From Myxococcota bacterium (GTDB lineage: Bacteria; Myxococcota; Polyangia; GCA-2747355; JAKLHH01), in the NCBI GenBank assembly GCA_022710245.1, contig JAKLHH010000627.1, forward strand, positions 1-5,348: 5,348 nucleotides of DNA, read 5' to 3'. Made by a program: the position numbers and the translations under genes. The notes beneath the pieces were generated by a model, which worked only from the letters and a program-made list of their open reading frames with translations, made no database searches and was not told where the DNA came from. Positions 1-5,348 of this stretch are shown in pieces (within the stretch, counting starts at the first letter, position 1; every line of letters begins with the position of its first letter).

Positions 1-145
1 CCACCTCGCCCACTTCGTCCTGACCCGGGCCTTCTGTGCCTACGGCGACCAGACCAACCCCTCGGCTCACTTCGCCCACCTCACCACGTCCGAGAAGGCA
101 AAGGCGCGCGCCTACTGCAAGGGGCGGGGCATCGAGCTCGAGTGA
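1..145 (+). CDS. C-terminal end of an unidentified protein (partial)
   Basis: This is an open frame entering from the left edge, with codons starting at position 2 and a TGA stop at 143-145. The 47 visible residues begin HLAHFVLTRAFCAYGDQ and end CKGRGIELE. I do not recognise the family. The piece is polar, with several His/Phe residues in HLAHF and SAHFAHL, two cysteines about 27 residues apart that could form a disulfide if the protein is exported, and a basic stretch KAKARAYCKGR near the end. It reads like a genuine C-terminus because the frame is open from the edge and its stop falls only 15 bp before the convergent stop of the next gene, a typical tight convergent arrangement. No terminator hairpin with a T-run is visible in that gap. 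The start and most of the gene lie outside the window, so function cannot be inferred. Confidence 0.6.
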   Translation, partial: HLAHFVLTRAFCAYGDQTNPSAHFAHLTTSEKAKARAYCKGRGIELE

Positions 146-160
146 GGAGAGACCGCCGCC

Positions 161-1291
161 TCAGAGCCCGCCGAAGCTGACCCGGAGCCCTCCGGGCGCG
201 GCGCTGACGCGACCCGGGCGCGAGCTGGTCAGGGCGAGGATCGCCGTCACCACGCCGGCCACCCCGGCCAGCGTGAGGCAGACGATGGCGCCCGTCCGGT
301 AGCGAGTGCCCTCGTCCTCGAGATCCCGCACGGTGGGGATGTACTCGACGGGGGGCGTGCGGCCGGCCAGGGCCTCCGCGTCGCTGCTGCGCGAGGCCGC
401 CACCGCCGAGAGCCCGATGCCGGTCGCCAGCATCACGACCGCCAGGCCGCCGGTGACCCAGGGCAAGAGCTTCAGCGGCTGTCGCGGCTCCACGGGGGGT
501 TTGGGGAGGACGAGCTCGCGCGCCGGGGCGCGCTCCACCTCGAGGAGGCTCACGAGCGGGCGTCGCAGCCTGGTCGCCGTCTCCTGTGCGTCGAGACCCG
601 CCGGAAGGTCGACCAGCTCGAGCCCGCCCCAGCCCGTGCCGGCGTCGAAGCGTCGCAGCGTCAGCTGCTCGCCATCCGGCGTCGGCCTGACGACCACGAC
701 GAGGAGGCGCTGTGCCCGCAGCACGCGCGCCGCGCGCGTCGCCTCCGCCCCGCTCACCCCGATCGGCCCCGAGCGCGCCGCCTGCCGCGCCGCGCGGCGG
801 AGCGCACCGAGGATCTTCGGGGGATAGTCCTGTTCGCGGAGCTGCCGCGCGGGCCAGAGGAGGAAGCTCTGCTGCAGCCAGCCGCGCGCCGCGCCGGGGT
901 CCGCGAGCAGCAGCGCCACGCCACGCTCCAGGTAGAGATCGGCGAGGAGGCGCGGGTCGGCCAGCGCCGCGAGCCCGGCGTTCGCCGCGACCTCTGCCTG
1001 CACCAGGCGGGCGAGCGCCGCGTCGTACCGCACCTCCGCTGCGAGCGCCGCCGCCTGCTTGAGCAGACCGGCGGCCCGACCGCGATCGGCGAGGAGGCGC
1101 GGGCCGTCCAGTCGCTCTGGCCGCAGCGTGACGCCGGCCGCCCGCGCCGCGCGCTCGAACGCCTCCTCGAGCTCAGCCACACGCTCGGCGCTGACGCCAT
1201 GGCTGACGCACACGACGGGCGCCGGCTGAGCAGCCCCCGCGGGGGCCGCCGCGAGCGTCCCGAGGAGGGCGAGCAGCGGCGTCCTGCTCAT
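161..1291 (-). CDS. Exported helical (TPR-like) protein with C-terminal membrane hairpin, kinase operon partner
   Basis: A 376-residue protein. Residues 1-21 form a signal peptide (MSRTPLLALLGTLAAAPAGA, cleavage probably near A20/A21). Residues about 33-170 are alanine/leucine-rich helices with a TPR-like look; the stretch DLYLERGVALLLADPGAARG (118-137) followed by FLLWP and YPPKILGALRRAA resembles the helical region of myxobacterial TPR/PEGA proteins as I remember them. Residues about 175-255 look alpha/beta (RLLVVVVRPTPDGEQLTLRRFDAGTG). Two hydrophobic helices follow at about 276-298 and 333-355, then a short tail ending GGLRVSFGGL. The frame is open up to 1471, but I chose the ATG at 1291 because it overlaps the kinase stop as ATGA, gives a clean signal peptide, and the upstream extension lies inside the kinase's PEGA coding region. 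No Shine-Dalgarno is evident, so translation probably depends on coupling. Likely role (inference): envelope partner of the kinase. No catalytic motif was seen. Confidence 0.85.
   Translation of the reverse strand: MSRTPLLALLGTLAAAPAGAAQPAPVVCVSHGVSAERVAELEEAFERAARAAGVTLRPERLDGPRLLADRGRAAGLLKQAAALAAEVRYDAALARLVQAEVAANAGLAALADPRLLADLYLERGVALLLADPGAARGWLQQSFLLWPARQLREQDYPPKILGALRRAARQAARSGPIGVSGAEATRAARVLRAQRLLVVVVRPTPDGEQLTLRRFDAGTGWGGLELVDLPAGLDAQETATRLRRPLVSLLEVERAPARELVLPKPPVEPRQPLKLLPWVTGGLAVVMLATGIGLSAVAASRSSDAEALAGRTPPVEYIPTVRDLEDEGTRYRTGAIVCLTLAGVAGVVTAILALTSSRPGRVSAAPGGLRVSFGGL
1288..1291 (-). promoter_or_regulatory. ATGA stop/start overlap coupling kinase and downstream gene
   Basis: On the minus strand the kinase TGA (1290-1288) shares bases with the ATG (1291-1289) of the next gene. 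The 20 nt upstream of this ATG contain no convincing Shine-Dalgarno (the sequence just before is TTGGACTCGAC), so re-initiation by ribosomes finishing the kinase is the simplest way to translate the second gene. This overlap decides the start of the downstream gene and implies a fixed ratio of the two proteins. Confidence 0.85.
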
Positions 1292-3219
1292 GTCGAGTCC
1301 AAGGAGATCTTGCCCAGGTTCAGGTGTCCGTCGCGCCGGATCGTAACACGGCGCGAGGCGCCTCGGCCATCCGGGGTTGTCAGGCGGAGCTGGTGCGTCC
1401 CGACCGGGATCGACAGCCGGAAGAGCGGCGTCGTCCCCACCTGCTTGCCGTCCACGAAGACGTGCGCCCACGGGGCCGAGTTGACGCTCAGGAAGCCGCT
1501 GCCAGTGGCCGACGCGGAGCGCTTGGGCTTCTTGCCGTGGCGCCGCGGGTGCGGCAGGTCGACGGGCGGCAGCGGTGGCTCGGCCGGCGAGAGATCCGCC
1601 TCGGAGCGCCGCACGTCCGGGCCGCTGTCGGGCGGCAGCGTCGCGGGAGGAGCGGAGTCCTGGTGAAGCGCGGGCAGGTCCAGCCGTGGGGTCTCCGGCG
1701 TGACCTCGGGATCCGTGCTCCCCACTCGCGCCAGCCGCACCGCGAGCCCCCCCGCCGCGGCGGCGAGGGCGATCGCGCCGATCACCACCGCCCAGCGCCT
1801 TCGCTCCGACCGCGGGCGCTCGAGCTCCGAGGGCGGGAGCGAGAAGGGGCGCAGGGGGCCGAAGTCGTCTCCGGTCGGCTGCCGCCGCTCTCCCTCGCGC
1901 GGGGCGGTGTTGCGGAGCTCGGCCTCCCGGTCACCGGTGTCCCCGAGGGCAGGCGCGTGGACCGACGTCCCTCCTGGCCCGGGCTGGTGGAGCAGAGTGC
2001 GCCGGCGCTCGAGCTCGCGCTCGCTGGTGCGCCGCAGATCGAGCTCGGCGTCACGGCGCTCGTCCGAGCTCCCCAGCGAGGCCGGCCCCCGCTCCTCGTC
2101 GGAGCTCCCCAGCGAGAGCGACCTTCGCTCCTCGTCGGAGCTCCCCAGCGAGAGCGACCCTCGCTCCTCGTCGGAGCTCCCCGGTGCACCGGACGCGGTC
2201 ACCGGGAGCGGGGGTATCGCGCCGGGCACGAGCAGCGTCGGCGCCTCCCTCACCCCCGGCGGGAGCGGGTGTGGCTCGACCTGCATCGTGGCCGGCCGGG
2301 TGCCCAGGTTCTCCGGCCCCAGCTCGTGCTCGACGCAGCGGCCCAGCTCCTCCGCCAGGCGCGACGTCACGGCCGGCTCGAGCTGGAGGGCGACCTGTTG
2401 CAGCTGCTCCGCCAGCGCGGCAGAGGCCGGGCGGCGCTCCGCATGCGAGGAGAGCGCGGCGAGGAGGCTGCGGTCCAGCTCCGGTGAGATCTCGGGGTTG
2501 CCGCGAGACGGGATCTGCAGCCTCGGCTGCGGAGCCCCCTCGGGCCAGAAGATCGAGGCGGGGACCTGCGTGCACATCTCGTACAGCATGGCGCCGAGGG
2601 AGAAGACGTCCGAGGCCGGCGTCGCCGCCTCACCGCGCCGCTGCTCCGGGCTCATGTAGCCAGGCGTGCCCTTGATCATCCCGGCGACGGTGAGCTGGTC
2701 CGAGGGCACCCGCGACATCTTGGCCAGCCCGAAGTCGCTGACCTTCACCTCGCCCCGCCGCCCGACCAGGATGTTCGAAGGCTTGATGTCGCGGTGCACG
2801 ACGCCGAGCGGCTGCCCCTGCTCGTCGCAGAGCGCGTGCGCGTAGCTCAATCCGCGACAGACCTCGGCGCCGATCGCCACCCGCAGCCAGAGCGGCAGCA
2901 CGCTGCGTCCGCGCAGCAGGCCGCGCAGCGTGAGCCCGTCGATCAGCTCCATCACCAGGTAGTACTGGTCGCCCTCGCAGGAGAAGTCGTAGACCTGCAC
3001 GATGTTGCGGTGGTGGAGCAGCGCGACGATGCGGGCCTCCCGCGCGAAGACCTGGACCGAGTTCTCCCGGTCGTCGCAGTCGGGGCGCAGCACCTTGAGC
3101 GCCACGGTCCGCGCGAAGCCGGCCGGGCCGGCCTGTGTCGCCCGGTAGACGCGGCCGAAGGCCCCGCCTCCGATGAAGGCCTCGATGGTGTACCTGCCAA
3201 GGACCAGGCCGGGAATCAT
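1288..3219 (-). CDS. Transmembrane Hanks-type serine/threonine protein kinase with periplasmic PEGA domain
   Basis: A 643-residue kinase that transfers ATP phosphate to Ser/Thr of unknown targets. The catalytic domain spans about 9-275 with all key elements: glycine loop IGGGAFGRV (16-24), VALK lysine K42, helix-C E61, HRDIKPSN (142-149, catalytic D144, N149), DFG (162-164), activation segment with T177 and T185 ending GTPGYMSPEQ (184-193), DVFSLG (204-209) and the late R263. It should therefore be active. A hydrophilic linker (about 300-470) holds a 12-residue repeat beginning GSSDEERG (347-389). A basic stop (RPRSERRR) precedes one membrane helix (about 476-497), so the kinase is predicted cytoplasmic. 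A Pro/Asp-rich then basic stretch leads to a C-terminal PEGA domain (about 575-640; SAPWAHVFVDGKQVGTTPL). The domain order is common in Myxococcota. The ATG at 3219 sits right before the kinase fold; no Shine-Dalgarno fits upstream, in line with a near-leaderless transcript. It overlaps the next gene by four bases. Confidence 0.97.
   Translation of the reverse strand: MIPGLVLGRYTIEAFIGGGAFGRVYRATQAGPAGFARTVALKVLRPDCDDRENSVQVFAREARIVALLHHRNIVQVYDFSCEGDQYYLVMELIDGLTLRGLLRGRSVLPLWLRVAIGAEVCRGLSYAHALCDEQGQPLGVVHRDIKPSNILVGRRGEVKVSDFGLAKMSRVPSDQLTVAGMIKGTPGYMSPEQRRGEAATPASDVFSLGAMLYEMCTQVPASIFWPEGAPQPRLQIPSRGNPEISPELDRSLLAALSSHAERRPASAALAEQLQQVALQLEPAVTSRLAEELGRCVEHELGPENLGTRPATMQVEPHPLPPGVREAPTLLVPGAIPPLPVTASGAPGSSDEERGSLSLGSSDEERRSLSLGSSDEERGPASLGSSDERRDAELDLRRTSERELERRRTLLHQPGPGGTSVHAPALGDTGDREAELRNTAPREGERRQPTGDDFGPLRPFSLPPSELERPRSERRRWAVVIGAIALAAAAGGLAVRLARVGSTDPEVTPETPRLDLPALHQDSAPPATLPPDSGPDVRRSEADLSPAEPPLPPVDLPHPRRHGKKPKRSASATGSGFLSVNSAPWAHVFVDGKQVGTTPLFRLSIPVGTHQLRLTTPDGRGASRRVTIRRDGHLNLGKISLDST
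2053..2181 (-). repeat. 36-bp in-frame tandem repeat in the kinase linker (three full units plus a partial fourth)
   Basis: Units lie at 2181-2146, 2145-2110 and 2109-2074, with a partial fourth at 2073-2053. Each unit encodes 12 residues: GSSDEERGSLSL, GSSDEERRSLSL, GSSDEERGPASL, then GSSDERR. Units 1 and 2 differ by a single base (Gly to Arg codon); unit 3 has drifted in its second half. The repeat makes a serine-rich, acidic/basic, surely disordered segment between the kinase domain and the membrane helix. The near identity suggests recent expansion by slippage or unequal recombination, and the copy number may vary among strains. Confidence 0.95.
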
Positions 3220-3250
3220 CGCCGCAGAGATTATACCCCGCCCGGCCTGG
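3204..3250. repeat. Perfect 10-bp inverted repeat flanking the kinase -10 box and start codon
   Basis: CCAGGCCGGG at 3204-3213 is the exact reverse complement of CCCGGCCTGG at 3241-3250. The 27 bp between the arms contain the kinase start codon and its TATAAT. The left arm lies in kinase codons 3-6. If transcription starts near 3223, the right arm is not in the kinase mRNA, so a DNA-level role (operator or looping site) is more likely than an RNA hairpin. GC-rich DNA yields such matches by chance, so the function is uncertain. Confidence 0.5.
3230..3235 (-). promoter_or_regulatory. Candidate -10 box (TATAAT) for the kinase operon
   Basis: A perfect TATAAT on the minus strand (ATTATA on plus), the most AT-rich spot in the intergenic region. 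Only ten bases (TCTCTGCGGC) separate it from the kinase ATG, so transcription would start about 3-5 nt before the ATG and the mRNA would be essentially leaderless. At a 17-bp spacing the -35 position reads GCGCGG, far from TTGACA, and there is no TG extension. Use of an activator or alternative recognition is therefore possible. Confidence 0.6.
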
Positions 3251-3270
3251 CGCCGCGCTGCGAGTGGCCG

Positions 3271-3279
3271 TGTTAAGCT
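3271..3279 (+). promoter_or_regulatory. Candidate extended -10 (TGTTAAGCT) for the lipoprotein gene
   Basis: TGTTAAGCT reads as TG-n-TAAGCT, keeping the T1, A2 and T6 of a -10 box plus the TG extension. It ends 8 bp before the ATG at 3288, so transcription from it would also give a near-leaderless mRNA. No -35 match is seen, and there is no Shine-Dalgarno before the ATG (TCTCTCTTG). This is weaker than the opposing kinase promoter. Confidence 0.35.
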
Positions 3280-3287
3280 CTCTCTTG

Positions 3288-4163
3288 ATGCGAGATCTGT
3301 TGCTCTTCCTCGCAGCGGCGGCGGCCCTGGCGGCCGGCTGCTCGCCGGAGTACGGCGAGGCGCCGTTCGCCTGCGCGACGACCCCGGTCTGCCCCGAGGG
3401 CTACCAGTGCGTGAGCGGCATCTGCCGGCGCGGCGCGCCCCTGCAGGACGGGCGCGTCCTCGACGGTAGACCCGTCCACGACCTCCGCGCTCCTGATGGG
3501 CAGCGTCAGGACCTGCGGCCGCCGACCGACGCGAGGGGCCTCGACCAGCCGGTCGTCAAGCCGGACGAGGGCTCCGGGGTGCTCTTCCAGGACAGCTTCA
3601 CGGGCTCGACGCAGCTCTCCGACGACCAGACCGGGGCCTGGGTGGTCTCCTGGGACGAGTATCACCAGAACGGCTGCGACACGACCGGCGGCACCGCACC
3701 GGACGCCTGGGTCCTCGGCAAGAGCTGGACCGACGTGACGGTGAGCGCGAAGGTCCGCGGCAACGCCGTCTGCGGCCTCGGGCAGGCCGGCGTCATCGCG
3801 CGCGCGACGGGGATCAGCGGCTGCGCGGGCAACACCTACTACTTCTGCGTCCTCGCCTTCGGGCCCGTCGGCGCCGATCCGCAGCTCGTGATCGGCGCCC
3901 TCTCCGGCCAGTGCGTGACGAGCAGCGTCCTCGGCGCGACGAAGGTCTCCGCCGGCCTCATGCCCGCCACCTGGTACCGGCTCTCCTTCACGGTGAAGGG
4001 CCACGGCCTGAGCTGCTCCGTCTCCGAGGGCGGACTGCCGGCGCCGGTGACCGTGACCGCTCAGGACACCTCGGCGAAGTACATCTCCGCCGGGTCGGTG
4101 GGCTTCACCACCGTGGGGATCTCCGCCAGCTTCGACGACCTGATGGTCGTCGCGGCGCCGTAG
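3288..4163 (+). CDS. Lipoprotein with cysteine-rich module and ConA/LamG-like beta-sandwich domain
   Basis: A 291-residue protein. Residues 1-18 form a lipoprotein signal (MRDLLLFLAAAAALAAGC) with lipobox LAAG and lipidated C18; the next residue is Ser, not Asp, so by the E. coli rule it would go to the outer membrane. Residues about 29-46 hold a compact four-cysteine motif (CATTPVCPEGYQCVSGIC), common in myxobacterial surface lipoproteins. An Asp/Arg/Pro-rich linker follows (about 50-95). From LFQDSFTG (99-106) to SFDDLMVV (281-288) lies a beta-rich domain of the concanavalin A-like/LamG or DUF1080 type: a first strand with FxDSF, a central WVLGKSWTDVTVSAKV, then WYRLSFTVKG and a closing FDDLMV strand. 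Such domains bind sugars or proteins; no glycosidase catalytic pair is evident. I chose the ATG at 3288 over the GTG at 3264 because it gives a clean signal and fits the candidate -10. The gene is divergent from the kinase. Confidence 0.88.
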   Translation: MRDLLLFLAAAAALAAGCSPEYGEAPFACATTPVCPEGYQCVSGICRRGAPLQDGRVLDGRPVHDLRAPDGQRQDLRPPTDARGLDQPVVKPDEGSGVLFQDSFTGSTQLSDDQTGAWVVSWDEYHQNGCDTTGGTAPDAWVLGKSWTDVTVSAKVRGNAVCGLGQAGVIARATGISGCAGNTYYFCVLAFGPVGADPQLVIGALSGQCVTSSVLGATKVSAGLMPATWYRLSFTVKGHGLSCSVSEGGLPAPVTVTAQDTSAKYISAGSVGFTTVGISASFDDLMVVAAP

Positions 4164-4197
4164 CCGGGGCGATCAACCAGAGCTGTAGAAGTAGGAA

Positions 4198-4227
4198 GGG
4201 GGAGCGGGGGAGCGCGGGGAACGCGGG
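4198..4227 (+). other. G-quadruplex motif in the convergent intergenic region
   Basis: Four G-runs of 5, 5, 4 and 3 (4198-4202, 4206-4210, 4216-4219, 4225-4227) are separated by loops AGC, AGCGC and AACGC, matching the canonical G3+N1-7 pattern. It also reads as a decaying tandem repeat of about 8-10 bp. It lies 35 nt after the lipoprotein stop, so it would be in that mRNA's 3' UTR; the opposite strand is C-rich. It could slow polymerases meeting from the two convergent genes. No classical hairpin plus T-run terminator is seen in the 70-bp gap. Confidence 0.6.
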
Positions 4228-4228
4228 C

Positions 4229-4242
4229 GGCGACTAGTCGCC
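4229..4242. repeat. Perfect 14-bp palindrome across a stop codon
   Basis: GGCGACTAGTCGCC is its own reverse complement and spans the TAG stop (4236-4234) of the minus-strand gene. As RNA it could form a 5-bp stem with a CUAG tetraloop on either transcript, but no T-run follows on either strand, so it is at best a weak terminator or a protein site. Confidence 0.55.
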
Positions 4243-5348
4243 CTCGAGGTACCCCGGGACGCGCCACGCGTAGTGGCCGGCGATGTCGATCATGTCCTGC
4301 ATCATGATCAGCATGGCCTCGACGCGGTCCACGTCACGCCACTTGAGCATCTCGAGGGTGAAGGACGAGTCGTACCCGTCACCCTCGCACCAGTCGGCCT
4401 GGATGCCGTTCATCGGGTAGCACAGCTTCACCTCGTCGCAGGTGCGATTGTTCGTCCCCGGCGAGCCGAGCAGCGTCCCCGGGTCCTTCCCGGCGAGGCA
4501 CTTGTCGACCAGGTCGATGCGGTTCTTGATCTTGCGCGCGTTGTCGATGAGCGTGTACGCGATCGAGCTCTTGTCGGCTGTCTGCACCGCTTGCCACGTC
4601 TTGGTCCCCGACGGGTTCGTGAACTCGACGACGTCCGCACCCGGCGGGATGTCGAAGCGGTGGTTGCCGCCCTTGACCTGGGCGTCGAGCTTGTCGGCGA
4701 GCGCGTTGTTGTACCAGGGGTGAGACGCGCCGGAGATGGCGAAGTAGATCGGCTTGATCGCGAAGAGCGCGTCCATGCCCGGCTGCAGCGGCTCCTCGTC
4801 GGTGCCGCAGCGGTTCTTGCCGGTCGGGAGCGGGTACTTGTTGAACACGCCGGCCGCGCCGAGCCCCTCGAGGTAGTCGAGCGGGTAGGAGACGAGCTGC
4901 GGCGGGTTCTTCAGCGGGTCGGCCTTGCAGTTGGCGTCGCACTTCATGCACCAGGGGTTCTGCAGGTGCGAGAAGTTGTCGGCGATGAGGCCCCGGGCGA
5001 CCTCCCAGAGCTGGCTCCCGTTGTTGGTCCAGAGCGCGTTCCAGAACGAGAGGCCGTTCGCCTTCTCGTAATAGAGCGGGGTGTTGAGGGCGGCCGGGAT
5101 GGAGAGGACCTCGAGGGCGATCTGCTTGTCGGACTCGACGCCGATGCGCTGCAGCTTCTCGTAGTAGGTGGTGATGCTATCCTGGACGTCCCAGCGGTCA
5201 GCCCAGCCCCAGCCGGCGCCGGGCTGCACGAAGACGGGCGGCTTCTTGGCGTCGAGGTACTGGTCCTTGGTCGACTCCCAGTACTTGGAGCCGCTGGTGT
5301 CGGTGGAGAGCTGGTAGTAGCCGTAGTCGGGCCGCATCAGCACATCGT
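4234..5348 (-). CDS. C-terminal part of a large, probably exported protein of unknown function (partial)
   Basis: The frame ends at TAG (4236-4234) and stays open to the right edge; the codon before the GTG at 5343 is GAT (Asp), with no stop, so the true start is almost certainly outside. About 370 residues are visible. They are rich in Trp, Tyr and Asn (PGAGWGWADRWDVQD, SFWNALWTNNGSQLWEVARG), unlike a cytoplasmic enzyme core, and have eight cysteines: a CMKCDANC cluster, then RCG, KCL, TCDEVKLC and WCE. This even number suggests disulfides and export. The end is helical (RVEAMLIMMQDMIDIAGHYAWRV is split between a hydrophobic run and an aromatic tail) and closes with GYLEGD. I do not recognise the family with confidence. 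It recalls the C-terminal halves of large secreted metalloprotease-like myxobacterial proteins, but no HExxH zinc motif is in the visible part. It is convergent with the lipoprotein gene, 70 bp apart. Confidence 0.85.
   Translation of the reverse strand, partial: DVLMRPDYGYYQLSTDTSGSKYWESTKDQYLDAKKPPVFVQPGAGWGWADRWDVQDSITTYYEKLQRIGVESDKQIALEVLSIPAALNTPLYYEKANGLSFWNALWTNNGSQLWEVARGLIADNFSHLQNPWCMKCDANCKADPLKNPPQLVSYPLDYLEGLGAAGVFNKYPLPTGKNRCGTDEEPLQPGMDALFAIKPIYFAISGASHPWYNNALADKLDAQVKGGNHRFDIPPGADVVEFTNPSGTKTWQAVQTADKSSIAYTLIDNARKIKNRIDLVDKCLAGKDPGTLLGSPGTNNRTCDEVKLCYPMNGIQADWCEGDGYDSSFTLEMLKWRDVDRVEAMLIMMQDMIDIAGHYAWRVPGYLEGD

Noticed and set aside
146..160. Terminator between the first two convergent genes
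   Set aside because: Only 15 bp (GGAGAGACCGCCGCC) with no hairpin or T-run.
1292..1471. 60-residue N-terminal extension of the exported helical protein (frame open to 1471)
   Set aside because: It lies inside the kinase's PEGA coding region in another frame, has no family-like sequence, and would bury the signal peptide. The ATG at 1291 overlaps the kinase stop and starts a clean signal peptide.
2053..2181. Possible CRISPR array because the repeat unit is 36 bp
   Set aside because: Units are directly tandem without spacers, keep the kinase reading frame, and lie in a coding linker.
1324..2487. Long plus-strand open frame (387 codons) opposite the kinase
   Set aside because: It is antisense to a kinase with a full set of motifs. 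Its product is Arg/Ala-rich with no domain look, as expected from the high GC of the opposite strand.
3264..3287. GTG start eight codons before the lipoprotein ATG
   Set aside because: It has no Shine-Dalgarno, and the extra residues (MAVLSSLL) lengthen an already complete lipoprotein signal. The ATG at 3288 gives the usual short n-region and fits the candidate -10. It is not fully excluded.
3273..4004. Minus-strand open frame (243 codons) opposite the lipoprotein
   Set aside because: It is a low-complexity Arg/Ala/Gly/Glu product antisense to a lipoprotein with a clear signal and beta-sandwich; a GC-driven shadow.
5341..5343. GTG at 5343 as the true start of the right-edge gene
   Set aside because: The frame stays open to the edge, no signal peptide or start context is present, and the sequence looks like the interior of a larger protein.

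Overview
The window is very GC-rich. Its coding style is alanine/arginine/proline-rich, with long spurious ORFs on the opposite strands. The gene content is a Hanks-type Ser/Thr kinase with a C-terminal PEGA domain, a signal-peptide protein with an alpha-helical repeat-like region and a C-terminal membrane hairpin, and a lipoprotein with a CPEGYQCVSGIC-type cysteine module. This combination points to Myxococcota or a related former deltaproteobacterial lineage. That placement comes from family style, not from a marker gene.

Layout: positions 1-145 hold the 3' end of an unidentified plus-strand gene. After a 15-bp convergent gap comes a minus-strand two-gene operon, read right to left: a transmembrane Ser/Thr kinase (3219 to 1288), then an envelope protein (1291 to 161). 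The two are joined by an ATGA stop/start overlap, so they are very likely co-translated and may act together. A 68-bp divergent region (3220-3287) separates the kinase from a plus-strand lipoprotein gene (3288-4163). This region carries a perfect TATAAT for the kinase, placed so close to the start codon that the mRNA would be leaderless or nearly so. It also holds one arm of a perfect 10-bp inverted repeat, and a weaker extended -10 for the lipoprotein. A 70-bp convergent gap (4164-4233) contains a canonical G-quadruplex motif and the start of a perfect 14-bp palindrome. The remainder (4234-5346) is the 3' part of a cysteine-containing minus-strand gene of unknown function that runs off the right edge.

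Functional picture (inference): the kinase has its catalytic domain in the cytoplasm and a PEGA domain across the membrane. The coupled second protein is exported and anchored by two C-terminal membrane helices, so both could meet on the periplasmic side as a sensing or signalling pair. The divergent lipoprotein has a ConA/LamG-like beta-sandwich suited to surface or carbohydrate binding, and could share control with the kinase, but nothing here proves that. There is no RNA gene, mobile element, CRISPR array or gene-free stretch over 300 bases in the window.
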